Positions 32,835 to 41,626 of a DNA stretch of 64,000 nt are shown piece after piece. Positions within the stretch are counted from its first letter, which is position 1. Every line of letters starts with the position of its first letter. The notes under the pieces are model-generated. The model ran no database searches and was not told the DNA's origin. It was given only the letters and a program-made list of their open reading frames with translations. A program made the translations under genes and the position numbers. Origin of the DNA: an uncultured Collinsella sp. (GTDB lineage Bacteria; Actinomycetota; Coriobacteriia; Coriobacteriales; Coriobacteriaceae); contig CABRHW010000005.1 in assembly GCA_902470765.1 (NCBI GenBank), positions 38,578-102,577 on the forward strand, written 5' to 3'.

Positions 32835-33860
32835 TTAAGCAACGAACTTCTCGAAGTACTTGATGGTGCGGACCATCTGAGAGGTGTAGGAGTTCTCGTT
32901 GTCGTACCAAGAGGTGACCTGAACGAGGGTCTGGCCGTTGCCAAGATCAGAGCACATGGTCTGAGTGGCGTCGAAGATGGAGCCGTGGGTCTCGCCGATG
33001 ATATCGGTGGAGACGATGTCGTCCTCGTTGTAACCGAAGGTCTCGGAGATGGTGGCAGCGTAGGCCTTCATAGCAGCGTTGACCTCGTCGACGGTGACCT
33101 TCTTGTCAACGACAGCGTAGAGGTTGGTGATGGAGCCGGTCGGCGTCGGGACGCGCTGGGCGGCACCGATGAGCTTACCGTTGAGCTCGGGGAGAACCAG
33201 GCCGATAGCCTTGGCAGCACCGGTGGTGTTGGGGACGATGTTGACGGCGCAGGCGCGGCTACGACGCTTGTTGCCCTTGCGCTGCGGGCCGTCGAGCGGC
33301 ATCTGGTCGCCAGTCCAGGCGTGAATGGTGGTCATGATGCCGGACACGATGGGAGCGAAGTCGTTCAGACCCTTGGCCATCGGGGCGAGGCAGTTGGTGG
33401 TGCAGGAAGCAGCGGAGATGATGTTGTCCTCAGCGGTCAGCGTCTCATGGTTGACGTTGTACACGATGGTGGGCAGATCGCTGCCAGCCGGAGCGGAGAT
33501 GACGACCTTCTTGGCGCCAGCGTTGATGTGGGCCTGAGCCTTAGCCTTGCTGGTGTAGAAGCCGGTGCACTCGAGAACGACGTCGACGTCGAGGTCGCCC
33601 CAAGGCAGGTTGTTGGCGTCGGCCTCCTTGTAAATCTTGATCTCCTTGCCGTCAACGGTGATGGAATCCTCGCCAGCAACGACCTCGTGATCGCGAGCGT
33701 AGTTGCCCTGCGTGGAGTCGTACTTCAGCAGGTAAGCGAGCATATCGGGAGAGGTGAGGTCGTTGATAGCGACGATCTCGGAGCCCTCATGACCGAACAT
33801 CTGACGGAAGGCCAGACGACCGATGCGACCGAAGCCGTTAATAGCAACCTTTACTGCCAT
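32835..33860 (-). CDS. gap: Glyceraldehyde-3-phosphate dehydrogenase
   Basis: A 341-residue type I GAPDH. The NAD fold begins VAINGFGRIGRLAFRQ. The catalytic cysteine is C153 in SAASCTTNCLAPM, with its histidine partner near 180 (TTIHAWTGDQ). The S-loop and RRSRACAVNIVPNTTGAAKA phosphate site follow. The ATG (33858-33860) has AAAGGAG upstream. The longer frame is unsupported. It is transcribed from its own promoter region, which has a TATATT at 33933-33938 and a 14-bp palindrome farther upstream, and ends at a terminator before pgk. Confidence 0.96.
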   Translation of the reverse strand: MAVKVAINGFGRIGRLAFRQMFGHEGSEIVAINDLTSPDMLAYLLKYDSTQGNYARDHEVVAGEDSITVDGKEIKIYKEADANNLPWGDLDVDVVLECTGFYTSKAKAQAHINAGAKKVVISAPAGSDLPTIVYNVNHETLTAEDNIISAASCTTNCLAPMAKGLNDFAPIVSGIMTTIHAWTGDQMPLDGPQRKGNKRRSRACAVNIVPNTTGAAKAIGLVLPELNGKLIGAAQRVPTPTGSITNLYAVVDKKVTVDEVNAAMKAYAATISETFGYNEDDIVSTDIIGETHGSIFDATQTMCSDLGNGQTLVQVTSWYDNENSYTSQMVRTIKYFEKFVA

Positions 33861-33932
33861 TGTGTCTCCTTTCGTAAGGCCCCCGCAAGCTACAGCGCCT
33901 GCCGTTGAGGCCCACAAACTAACCACTCGCCT

Positions 33933-33938
33933 AATATA
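33933..33938 (-). promoter_or_regulatory. Likely -10 element of gap
   Basis: TATATT on the minus strand, 73 bases upstream of the gap ATG in an AT-rich stretch. No good -35 is at 17-18 bases, so the call is tentative. Confidence 0.4.
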
Positions 33939-33994
33939 CCTTTTTTTTGACTTGAATTTCACGAGAATGCTCGAAATTGAAAATCAAATTTGCG

Positions 33995-34008
33995 TTAAAA
34001 CGTTTTAA
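33995..34008. promoter_or_regulatory. 14-bp palindrome upstream of gap
   Basis: TTAAAACGTTTTAA is a perfect palindrome with a central CG, like LacI-family operators. It is about 60 bases upstream of the gap -10. The regulator is unknown. Confidence 0.35.
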
Positions 34009-34053
34009 AGAATAAAATAACAGCTAAATCCGTATATAAGTCGATACTTTAAC

Positions 34054-34983
34054 CTACCTTTTTGCTTCAATGAGCTTTTCAAGCCGTAAAACACGATGGT
34101 AGAGGGCCGACTTCGACAAGGGAGGGTCAGCCATCTCCCCTAAATCACGCAGCGAAAGATCGGGGTAGCGCTCGCGAAGGTCGCAAAAGACCGCCAAGGC
34201 ATCCGGAAGCGTATCGCGCAGGCCTCGCTGCTCGAGCTCATCGATAAGCGCAAGCTGATGTTGGGCGGCACCGGCGCTTCTGGTCTGGTTGGCGAGCTCG
34301 GCGTTCACGCGACGGTTCACATCGTTCTTAACCAACTTGACCGCGCGCGCCTCCTCAATCTCGGCAACGCTGCGCTTGGCACCAATCAGCTTTAATAGAT
34401 GCTCGATTTCCTCGGCGCTCTTAATGTACACGGCATATGACCCCCGCCGCGCATTAACACGAGCATGGGCCCCAATCTGCTCCAACAGATCGCAAAGCCC
34501 CTTGGCATATTGCTCGCCCTGCACCGCGATCTCCAAATGAAAGTCGCCGCGGGGATCGGCCACGAAACCGCCGGCGATGAGCGCGCCGCGGATGTAGGCA
34601 AGCCTGCAGCAGGGACGGGCAACGATATGTCGGGGTACGCCGGCGACAAGTCCTCCCCTACGGTCGAGGATACCCAGCAGCACCAGAGCCTTATCCAGGT
34701 CTGGCTGATCAGGCAAGGTGATGAGGTAGTTTCGAACCTTATGCAAGACCGATTTACGAACGGTGAATTCCGTTTTGAGCTTAAGGATGCGATGCGTCAG
34801 TGTGATCATCGTGCGCGCGACGGCTCCCGTCTCGGTCGCGACTGTCAAACGATACCGCCCGGAGCCGGCCAGCGAAAGTGTACCGCTCACACGCGTCAAG
34901 GCGGCAAGCGTCGACAAATCGCAGTATTCACATTCGGGTTCGCAGCGCGCGAGCTCGTCGCGCACCTCAGCGGTAAACGACAT
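34054..34983 (-). CDS. whiA: Sporulation-type regulator WhiA
   Basis: A 309-residue WhiA. The N-terminal two-thirds is a LAGLIDADG-endonuclease-like fold (SFTAEVRDELARCEP, YIRGALIAGGFVADPRGDFHLEI). The C-terminal part is a helix-turn-helix (LSLRDLGEMADPPLSKSALYHRVLRLEKL). WhiA is conserved in Gram-positive bacteria, and in non-sporulating species it affects cell division and envelope functions. It follows rapZ by six bases. The usual intervening yvcK is missing. Confidence 0.95.
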   Translation of the reverse strand: MSFTAEVRDELARCEPECEYCDLSTLAALTRVSGTLSLAGSGRYRLTVATETGAVARTMITLTHRILKLKTEFTVRKSVLHKVRNYLITLPDQPDLDKALVLLGILDRRGGLVAGVPRHIVARPCCRLAYIRGALIAGGFVADPRGDFHLEIAVQGEQYAKGLCDLLEQIGAHARVNARRGSYAVYIKSAEEIEHLLKLIGAKRSVAEIEEARAVKLVKNDVNRRVNAELANQTRSAGAAQHQLALIDELEQRGLRDTLPDALAVFCDLRERYPDLSLRDLGEMADPPLSKSALYHRVLRLEKLIEAKR

Positions 34984-34989
34984 GCAGGC

Positions 34990-35892
34990 CTATGCCTTCG
35001 TGTTGGCGCGTGACAGGTCGCGGTGGGAGATGCTCACATGATACTGAGCGCCTTCCAGGTAACGGGCCGTGGCCTCGGCAATGGCAACGCTGCGGTGCTG
35101 GCCGCCCGTGCAGCCGATGGCGATAGAAAGCTGCGGTTTACCCTCCGCGATATAGCCCGGCATAACCGTATCGAGCAGCTGTGTCCAAGCCTTCCAAAAC
35201 TCCTGCGTCTTGGGATGGTCCAGAACAAAATCGGAGACCTTTTTATCGAGACCGGTCATCGTGCGCATCTCGGGATCGTAGAACGGATTAGGCAGGAAGC
35301 GGACGTCGATCATAATGTCCGCCTCGACGGGCATGCCGTGCTTAAAGCCAAACGAGAACACGTGGACGTCCATGAGCTGCTGGTCGGACAACTCGGAGAA
35401 CGCCATGCGCAATTTGTTGCGCAGGGCAGAGGTGCGCAGGCGGCTCGTGTCGATGATCATATCGGCTCGATCGCGCACACCCTGCAGCTGCAGGCGCTCG
35501 CGCTGAATGGCATCGGCCGTAGTCTCCCCCGGCTTGGCAATGGGATGGCGGCGGCGGTTTTCGCTATAACGACGGATCAGCACCTCGTCAGAGGCCTCGA
35601 GAAACACGATGTCACAGCTCATCTCGCGCTCCTCGAGTGCGGCAACGGCATCGAGCAGCTCATCGAACAAGCCCTGGCTGCGCAGGTCACAGGTGACGGC
35701 GAGATGCCTGCCCACGCCCGTATTGATGCCGACGAGCTCGGCAAGCTGGGCGATGAGACGCGGAGGCAGGTTATCAATGCAAAAATAGCCCATGTCCTCG
35801 AACACGTGCATGGCCTGTGTGCGGCCCGATCCGGACATTCCGGTGATGATGACGATATCGGGGATGCGCTCCGAGCGCTCCGCCGCATCCAT
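34990..35892 (-). CDS. rapZ: RapZ/YvcJ-family nucleotide-binding protein
   Basis: A 300-residue GTP/ATP-binding protein. The P-loop is ITGMSGSGRTQAM at residues 15-27, with Arg where most members have Lys, as is seen in actinobacteria. The C-terminal domain has DVRFLPNPFYDPEMR and SIAIGCTGGQHRSVAIAE. In Enterobacteria RapZ controls glmS RNA decay. In Gram-positives YvcJ is a nucleotide-binding protein with unclear targets. The ATG has AAAGGGAG upstream. It is co-transcribed with whiA. Confidence 0.93.
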   Translation of the reverse strand: MDAAERSERIPDIVIITGMSGSGRTQAMHVFEDMGYFCIDNLPPRLIAQLAELVGINTGVGRHLAVTCDLRSQGLFDELLDAVAALEEREMSCDIVFLEASDEVLIRRYSENRRRHPIAKPGETTADAIQRERLQLQGVRDRADMIIDTSRLRTSALRNKLRMAFSELSDQQLMDVHVFSFGFKHGMPVEADIMIDVRFLPNPFYDPEMRTMTGLDKKVSDFVLDHPKTQEFWKAWTQLLDTVMPGYIAEGKPQLSIAIGCTGGQHRSVAIAEATARYLEGAQYHVSISHRDLSRANTKA

Positions 35893-36011
35893 GACATCTC
35901 CCTTTTGCATGTGCTGCCTCCCGAAAACAAGCGCGGGACCCAGCAACCCGGATCCCGCGCGGTCAATTGCCTATATTGAGTATACCGCCCCGAGCGGATG
36001 CGAGGCTTGTC

Positions 36012-36698
36012 TTACGCCTCAAGTGCAGCCTTGAACCAACTCGTAATACTCGTGGGGTGCGTGATGGCGGTGCCGACGACAACGGCCCAGGCGCCAGCAT
36101 CGATCGCGGCGCGAGCCTCCTCGGGCGTATGCACGCGACCCTCGCAAATGATAGGAAGGCCGGGGAATTCCTCAGTCGCCTGACGCAGGAGCGGCAGGTC
36201 GGGGCCATCGGCCATGGTGCAGTCGATGGCGGCGACGCCGTGAGAAAGCGTGGTGGATACCAGGTCAAAGCCCATATCAACAGCACGGCGAATGTCCTCG
36301 ATGGTGGCACAATCCGCCATCAGGAGCACACCCTCCTCGTGCAGCGGGCGGAAGGTATCCTCGACCGTCTTGCCATCGGGGCGCGGACGATCGGTGGCGT
36401 CGATCGCCACGATATCGGCACCGGCAGCAACGCAGGCGCGAGCGTGACGCAGCGTCGGCGTGATGTAAACGCCCTCGTGCCCATCCTTCCACAGGCCGAT
36501 GACGGGAACCTCACAGCGACCCTTAATGGCGGCAATGTCGGCAAGGCCCTGGCACCGAATGGCGGCGGCGCCGCCGAGCTCGCAAGCGCGAGACATTTGC
36601 GCCATGGTCTCGGGCGTACGAAGCGGCTCGCCCATATACGCCTGAACGCTCACAACGAGCTTGCCCTTCAGGGATTGAATCAAAGGATCGACGGTCAT
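36012..36698 (-). CDS. nanE: N-acetylmannosamine-6-phosphate 2-epimerase
   Basis: NanE converts ManNAc-6-P to GlcNAc-6-P, the last step specific to sialic acid breakdown. The 228-residue barrel starts IQSLKGKLVVSVQAY and contains AIRCQGLADIAAIK, VPVIGLWKDG with the catalytic lysine, and IVAIDATDRPRPDG. The C-terminal phosphate-binding ICEGRVHTPEEA and WAVVVGTAITHP are typical. It is last in the sialic acid operon, 70 bases after nanK across a hairpin, and lies just upstream of rapZ. Confidence 0.95.
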   Translation of the reverse strand: MTVDPLIQSLKGKLVVSVQAYMGEPLRTPETMAQMSRACELGGAAAIRCQGLADIAAIKGRCEVPVIGLWKDGHEGVYITPTLRHARACVAAGADIVAIDATDRPRPDGKTVEDTFRPLHEEGVLLMADCATIEDIRRAVDMGFDLVSTTLSHGVAAIDCTMADGPDLPLLRQATEEFPGLPIICEGRVHTPEEARAAIDAGAWAVVVGTAITHPTSITSWFKAALEA

Positions 36699-36721
36699 AA
36701 GGCTGCAACCTTTCTTAGAAC

Positions 36722-36752
36722 AGCCTCCCGAGGCGTGTTGTCTCGGGAGGCT
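36722..36752 (-). terminator. Hairpin between nanK and nanE
   Basis: AGCCTCCCGAG (36722-36732) pairs with CTCGGGAGGCT (36742-36752). It follows the nanK stop by 16 bases. The T-run is short, so it may attenuate rather than end transcription. Confidence 0.55.
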
Positions 36753-36768
36753 CCTACAGCAGATACTT

Positions 36769-37734
36769 TTACTTCAACGAGGCAAGAAGATGCTCAGCGG
36801 CACCGATGAGCGGAGCATCGCCCTCCAGAGAACCGATGAGGATCAGTGTGTTCTGAAGCGGATCGAGCGCCTGGCTGGCATAGCCCTCGTGCACCGAATC
36901 CTTCCACGTCTGCGAACGCCAATCGGGACCTTGGTGAATCACGCCGCCCGAAAGCACGATGACCTCAGGGTCCAGGATGTTAGCGAGCGAGCCCAAGCTG
37001 GCCCCCAGCGCAAAGCCGGCGTCATGGATGACCTCGGTCGCCTTTGCGTCGCCCGCACGGCACAGGTCGTTCACATCGCGACCGACCGAAGGACGGCTGG
37101 GGTCGACGCGGCCAAAACGTTCATCGTACATTCGACCAATGGAAGTGCCCGAAGCAACCGACTCCAGATGGCCGGAACGCCCGCAGGCGCAGGGAATGCC
37201 GGTGGCAGCCGAGCACTCAATGTGGCCCATATGACCGGCAGCACCATGGAAGCCCTGCATCACGCGGCCGTTCTCGACATATGCGCCGCCGATGCCCGTG
37301 CCGATGCCCAGGCACAAGACGGAGAACTTGCCCTTGCCGACGCCCCAGTGGGCCTCGCCCAGAGCATGAGCCTGCACGTCGCCCACAACGGCAACGGGAA
37401 GACCGAGGTCCTCGCGCAGACGCGGCCCCAACTGAACGCCGGACCAGCCGGGCATGATCTCGTTGGCATACGCGATGGCGCCCGTCTTGGGATCGACGAC
37501 GCCGGCGGCACCGATACCGACGCCAAGGACCTCGACATCAGGATTCGCCTCGAGAGCAGCCTTGATGGACGCCTCGATACGCTGGAAGACGGCCTCGCCG
37601 CCCTCCTGGGCCTCGGTAGGAACCTCGGCCTCAAAAACGGGATGGGGCACACTACCGTCAGCCGGGTACTCCATGATGGCGGTCGCGATCTTAGTTCCGC
37701 CGATATCGACAGAGCAGACGTACTTGTTCTCCAT
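36769..37734 (-). CDS. nanK: N-acetylmannosamine kinase (ROK family)
   Basis: NanK phosphorylates ManNAc at position 6. The 321-residue ROK protein begins with the ATP loop CSVDIGGTKIATAIME. The second phosphate loop is LCLGIGTGIGGAY near 145, and the ROK zinc signature is GHIECSAATGIPCACGRSGHLE near 170, with one cysteine replaced by histidine. There is no DNA-binding domain, so it is a kinase, not a repressor. The neighbours nanE and the nanA-like gene favour ManNAc as substrate over glucose. It is followed by a hairpin and nanE. Confidence 0.85.
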   Translation of the reverse strand: MENKYVCSVDIGGTKIATAIMEYPADGSVPHPVFEAEVPTEAQEGGEAVFQRIEASIKAALEANPDVEVLGVGIGAAGVVDPKTGAIAYANEIMPGWSGVQLGPRLREDLGLPVAVVGDVQAHALGEAHWGVGKGKFSVLCLGIGTGIGGAYVENGRVMQGFHGAAGHMGHIECSAATGIPCACGRSGHLESVASGTSIGRMYDERFGRVDPSRPSVGRDVNDLCRAGDAKATEVIHDAGFALGASLGSLANILDPEVIVLSGGVIHQGPDWRSQTWKDSVHEGYASQALDPLQNTLILIGSLEGDAPLIGAAEHLLASLK

Positions 37735-37803
37735 GTCACTCTCCTTAGGAGATAAAAAACAACTACAGGAAATGCGCCGTCAGGCTAGCCGTCACAGCGC
37801 GGT

Positions 37804-37909
37804 AAAGGTTTTCCAGGTGCCCGAGATCGCCGAGAAACCGTGTGACCATTGACCTAATGGGTCATGGCCGCACGGTTGAACGGCGAGGTCGGGTGCCTGG
37901 GAAAGCTTT
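37804..37909 (-). repeat. Long imperfect hairpin after the nanA-like gene
   Basis: Bases 37804-37854 pair with 37859-37909 over about 50 positions with some 11 differences and a 4-base TAAT loop. It overlaps the end of the stop codon of the aldolase gene and lies 70 bases upstream of nanK. The arms look like an older, drifted inverted repeat. It may shield the 3' end of the mRNA or reduce read-through. Confidence 0.7.
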
Positions 37910-38828
37910 AAAGGAGACCGTTGTCCTGAAGGACCTTCTTAATCGCCTCAACGTTCTCGCCGGTCATGGCCTTCACCGGGCGCGGCATGGTCGGGCTGTC
38001 GAAGATGCCCATAAGGTTCATAGCGGTCTTGAAAGCGCCGACGCCACCGGCATAGCCCTGGACGCCCGAGGTGACATCCCAGATGTGCGAAATCTCATTG
38101 AGGCGATCCTGCTCGGCCTTGACGGTAGCCCAGTCACCAGCCTGAGCGGCCTTCCACTGACGCACGTAGCCCTCGGGCTCAACGTTGGCGAGACCCGGGA
38201 CGGAACCGTCGGCGCCACCGAGATAGGCGCCGTCGACAACAACCTCGTGACCGGTGAGAATGCTCATCGGATGGCCGTTCTTCTCGTTCTCCTGAACGAG
38301 GTAGCGGAACGAGATGTCATCACCCGAGGAATCCTTGACGCCAGCAAGGACGCCCTCGGCGCCGAGCTTGGCAAGGAGCTTCCAGGGGAGCTTGGTGTGA
38401 ACGCAGACGGGAATGTCATAGGCGAAGATGGGCAGGTCGAGCTCCTCGTGCAGGATACGGAAGTGCTCCTCGACCTCGGTCATGCCCTGCAGGGCATAGA
38501 ACGGGCAGGTGGCGACGAGGGCATCGGCGCCCAGCTCCTGAGCGACCTTGCCGTGCTCGATCATGCGCTCGGTCTCGGTATCGATGATGCCGACCAGAAC
38601 GGGCACACGGTGGTCGACGATACGGACGGCCTCGGCGATAATCTGGCGACGACGCTCGTCGGTGGAGAAGACGACCTCGCCCGAGGAGCCCAGGAAGAAC
38701 AGGCCATCGACGCCGGCATCGATCATGCGGTTAATGCTGCGCTCAAAGGAGGCAACGTCGAGCTGGTGATCTTCGGTATCGGGAACAACGACGGGAGGGA
38801 TAACGCCGGTGAATTTCTGAGTTGCCAC
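37908..38828 (-). CDS. nanA: N-acetylneuraminate lyase-like aldolase (DHDPS family)
   Basis: A 306-residue class I aldolase barrel. The Schiff-base lysine is K165 (LAGVKDSSGDD), the tyrosine is Y137 (FAYDIP), and GSSGE at 47-51 is the pyruvate-binding loop. The family includes dihydrodipicolinate synthase, sialate lyase and others. Position beside nanK, nanE, an O-acetyl esterase and a Sat-type importer favours cleavage of N-acetylneuraminate to ManNAc and pyruvate. The start is GTG at 38826-38828 with AAGGAG upstream. Sequence alone does not fix the substrate. Confidence 0.78.
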   Translation of the reverse strand: MATQKFTGVIPPVVVPDTEDHQLDVASFERSINRMIDAGVDGLFFLGSSGEVVFSTDERRRQIIAEAVRIVDHRVPVLVGIIDTETERMIEHGKVAQELGADALVATCPFYALQGMTEVEEHFRILHEELDLPIFAYDIPVCVHTKLPWKLLAKLGAEGVLAGVKDSSGDDISFRYLVQENEKNGHPMSILTGHEVVVDGAYLGGADGSVPGLANVEPEGYVRQWKAAQAGDWATVKAEQDRLNEISHIWDVTSGVQGYAGGVGAFKTAMNLMGIFDSPTMPRPVKAMTGENVEAIKKVLQDNGLL

Positions 38829-38896
38829 AAGAATCTCCTTAGTTGTCTGGCGGGCGACCCTGTGCCACCCACTCTTGTTGGCAGTGTCCAGGCCGT

Positions 38897-39748
38897 CTAG
38901 GCCAAAGAACACGAGTAGAACGTTTGGTTAAAGAAGTCGACGACTTCGTTTTCGAACGCATTGATGCGCTCGTGAGCGTATTTGGCATAGATGATATGCC
39001 TCCGGTCACACTCAAGACCGTTGAATACGGCAAACTGGCCCTTGGGGTCGCTCGCGGCATCCATGAGCGATGTGCCCATGAGCACCGATCCGCGCACCCG
39101 AGACGACAGCGCCTCAAGGCCGCCAGGAAGCGGATTGGCAACCGCCGTGCAGGCGAGGCCCCGCTCGTCCAGAGCAGAAACCGTCAGCGCGACTCCGCCG
39201 CCAAGACCCTCGCCCCATGCAAAGATGCAGTCGGGGTCCATGCCATCAAGATTGCGCGCCACCTTCGCCAGCGCGCAACCCCAACGGACGCGCTCGACAA
39301 AAGCGGGCGAAGAAATCCCCCGCTGCAGGTCGTCCGCACCAGCAACATCGTCATCCAGCGCGAGGACGGCATACCCCATGGCGGCAAATCTCGTCATGTG
39401 ATGCCAGCCGCGCACAGGCCGATCAATGTCGTGGAACATCAGGCACAACGGCACGCGCTCAGATACTCGGGCACGACCGACAGGCTCGATCAAACGAGCG
39501 TGAATCGCACCGTCACCGAGCTCAAAGGAGACCTCCGAGTAACGGGCGCAGGGGTTAACAAAGTCAATCGCCGTAATGGCCAGGCCTTGAATCTCAAGAT
39601 TCGAAGCGTATGTCTCTAAATCAGAAACATCTGCTTGGACATCACCGCGCCAGTCCCGATATTCTGCGAGCCTTGACGAAACCGTTCCAGGAATTCCCAC
39701 GAGCCCGGGGGCAATCAGCTCGTCAACATTGCTCTCGCACTTAGACAT
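38897..39748 (-). CDS. CE7-like alpha/beta hydrolase paralogue lacking the catalytic serine
   Basis: A 283-residue relative of the esterase encoded immediately upstream. Its core (LCLMFHDIDRPVRGWHHMTRF, then FAAMGYAVLALD) follows the CE7 fold. The nucleophile elbow reads AWGEGLGGG, where the neighbour has NGASQGGG, so the serine is replaced by G181. The aligned Asp (D230, before QFAVFNGL) and His (H259, KYAHERINAF) are kept. It overlaps the active esterase gene by eight bases, so the two are co-translated. It is probably not an esterase. It may bind or assist its partner. That is an inference. Confidence 0.75.
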   Translation of the reverse strand: MSKCESNVDELIAPGLVGIPGTVSSRLAEYRDWRGDVQADVSDLETYASNLEIQGLAITAIDFVNPCARYSEVSFELGDGAIHARLIEPVGRARVSERVPLCLMFHDIDRPVRGWHHMTRFAAMGYAVLALDDDVAGADDLQRGISSPAFVERVRWGCALAKVARNLDGMDPDCIFAWGEGLGGGVALTVSALDERGLACTAVANPLPGGLEALSSRVRGSVLMGTSLMDAASDPKGQFAVFNGLECDRRHIIYAKYAHERINAFENEVVDFFNQTFYSCSLA

Positions 39749-40718
39749 GAGCCTCCCCTCCCTTGCAGAAAAACGGAATGATCAAATCGTCAAAATCCTG
39801 AATCTCCTCGTGGCCAAAGCCCTCAAAGAACTCATGACGCTTTTCACAGGTCAGGTTGTTATAGACCGCAAACTGCGTCGCTGGCGGACAGACGATATCG
39901 GCTGTGCCAGTGCCAAACAGCACGGGGCATTTGACCATAGGGGCAAAGTTCTTGGAATCGAAGTACGCCAGCTTGGCATAGGCTTCGTCAATACGAGTCG
40001 AGTCCTCGTCAAACCAGCGAGACCAATAGCGCAGGCCCTCGTAGGCAATGTCGTCGGCATCCAAATCCCAGACCAAGCGGAAATCTGACAGGAAGGGATA
40101 GAGGATGGCGGCACGATTGATAAGCTCGTTGTTAAGCGCACAGGTCGCAATGCCCAAACCGCCGCCCTGCGACGCGCCGTTCACAAACACACGCGCAAGA
40201 TCGATGCCCTCGAGCTCGCGAACGATGCGGCACAGGATGCGAATATCTTGGTGTAAGCGGACATAGTAGAGGTTGGCCGGGTCGCCGTCGATACCGGCGA
40301 CGATATGACCGGCAACCGTTGTGCCCTCAAATCCACCAATGTCCTCGGAGGGACCTCCTTGGCCGGGGCAGTCGAGGGCGATGAGTGCCATGCCCATGCC
40401 CGCAAACGACGCCTGCTCAAACCAGCTGCGGCTTGCACCCGGATACCCATGGAACTGAAGTACCAATGGCACGGGCTCGTCCGAGACGGGTTTAAGGTAC
40501 TTGGCATGCAGGCGCGCGCCACACATGCCGGTATACCAGAGGTCGAAAAGCTGGCAGGTCGCGGCATCGGCGACCGATGCCGTCTCGATCGCATAGTCAA
40601 GCCCGACGGCGTCGGCCTCGGCCATGCGATCCTTCCAAAAGAGATCGAAATCTGATGTACGGGGCATGGCGCCTCGATATTCATCAAATTGATGTTGTAG
40701 CTCCTGAGCACTTGGCAT
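39741..40718 (-). CDS. CE7-family acetyl esterase
   Basis: A 325-residue acetylxylan esterase/cephalosporin deacetylase-type alpha/beta hydrolase. The triad is S183 (NGASQGGG), D274 (GTGTADIVCPP) and H303 (FEGFGHEEI). VLQFHGYPGASRSW near 87 forms the oxyanion region. CE7 enzymes remove acetyl groups from sugars. In this operon the likely substrate is O-acetylated sialic acid, an inference from context. ATG 40718 is chosen. A TTG at 40733 is possible. It follows the importer gene satD by 80 bases across a hairpin. Confidence 0.85.
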   Translation of the reverse strand: MPSAQELQHQFDEYRGAMPRTSDFDLFWKDRMAEADAVGLDYAIETASVADAATCQLFDLWYTGMCGARLHAKYLKPVSDEPVPLVLQFHGYPGASRSWFEQASFAGMGMALIALDCPGQGGPSEDIGGFEGTTVAGHIVAGIDGDPANLYYVRLHQDIRILCRIVRELEGIDLARVFVNGASQGGGLGIATCALNNELINRAAILYPFLSDFRLVWDLDADDIAYEGLRYWSRWFDEDSTRIDEAYAKLAYFDSKNFAPMVKCPVLFGTGTADIVCPPATQFAVYNNLTCEKRHEFFEGFGHEEIQDFDDLIIPFFCKGGEAHV

Positions 40719-40754
40719 GGCTCGTGAACCCAACCTTTCGAAATCGCAACGGAG

Positions 40755-40782
40755 GTGCGCCCGGCAAGGGAACCGGGCGCAC
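40755..40782 (-). terminator. Hairpin between satD and the esterase gene
   Basis: GTGCGCCCGG (40755-40764) pairs with CCGGGCGCAC (40773-40782) over an 8-base loop, 17 bases after the satD stop. No T-run. Confidence 0.5.
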
Positions 40783-40798
40783 GGGAGGGAAAGCGAGG

Positions 40799-41626
40799 CT
40801 ACTCGCCGAGCTTGGGATGCAGCAACGACGGCGCAGCGCCGAGCAGCATCTTGGTGTAGGGGTCCTGGGGGTGCTGGAAGACCTGCTTGGCCTCGCCCTG
40901 CTCGACGATCTTGCCGCCATTCATAACGATGATGTCGTCAGAGATATAGCGGACCGTCTGGATGTCATGGCTGATGAACACCATGGCCAGGCCGAGCTCC
41001 TTCTTAAGGTCGGTCAGCAGATTCAGAATCTGCGCGCGGACTGAAACGTCCAGAGCCGAGGTGGGCTCGTCGGCGATGATGGCATCGGGGTTCAGCGACA
41101 GGGCACGGGCAATTGCGACGCGCTGGCGCTGGCCGCCCGAAAGCTGGCCGGGAAGAACCTCGGCAGCGGAGCTGGGCAGACCGGTGAGCTCCAAGAGTTC
41201 CTTGACGCGCTTCTCCTGCTCGGCCTCGGTACCCAGGTTGTGGACGCGCATGGGATCGAGCAGCTGCTCGCGAACGACCATGCGGGGGTTGAGCGCCGTG
41301 GCCGGGTTCTGGAACACGACCGAGATGACGCGACCCATGTGGCGACGGTCCTCGGCGGTACGTTTGGTAACGTCCTTGCCCTTAAAGTAGACCTTGCCGC
41401 TCGTGGGGGCCTGCAGGCCGCACATGACGTTGGCGGTGGTGGACTTACCGCAACCGGACTCGCCGACGATGCCGATCGTCTGATCGGGCATGAGCTTAAT
41501 CGTTACACCCTGGACGGCGTGAACCAGGTTGGGGTGCAGAATCGAGCCGGTACGGGTCCTAAAGGTGACGCGGACGTCATCAAGGAAGATGATCGGCTCG
41601 ACGCCGTTGTCTGCGGTCTCGCTCAT
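40799..41626 (-). CDS. satD: ABC importer ATP-binding subunit, Sat type
   Basis: A 275-residue ABC ATPase of the Opp/Dpp family. Walker A is GIVGESGCGKSTTANV near 55, the signature LSGGQRQRVAIARA near 165, and Walker B AIIADEPTSALDVS near 188. The N-terminus has a PIIFLDDVRVTFRTRTGSI segment before the ABC core. It abuts satC with no gap. With the ATPase half of SatC it would form the motor. The Sat assignment comes from the operon content, not from the sequence of this subunit. Confidence 0.85.
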   Translation of the reverse strand: MSETADNGVEPIIFLDDVRVTFRTRTGSILHPNLVHAVQGVTIKLMPDQTIGIVGESGCGKSTTANVMCGLQAPTSGKVYFKGKDVTKRTAEDRRHMGRVISVVFQNPATALNPRMVVREQLLDPMRVHNLGTEAEQEKRVKELLELTGLPSSAAEVLPGQLSGGQRQRVAIARALSLNPDAIIADEPTSALDVSVRAQILNLLTDLKKELGLAMVFISHDIQTVRYISDDIIVMNGGKIVEQGEAKQVFQHPQDPYTKMLLGAAPSLLHPKLGE

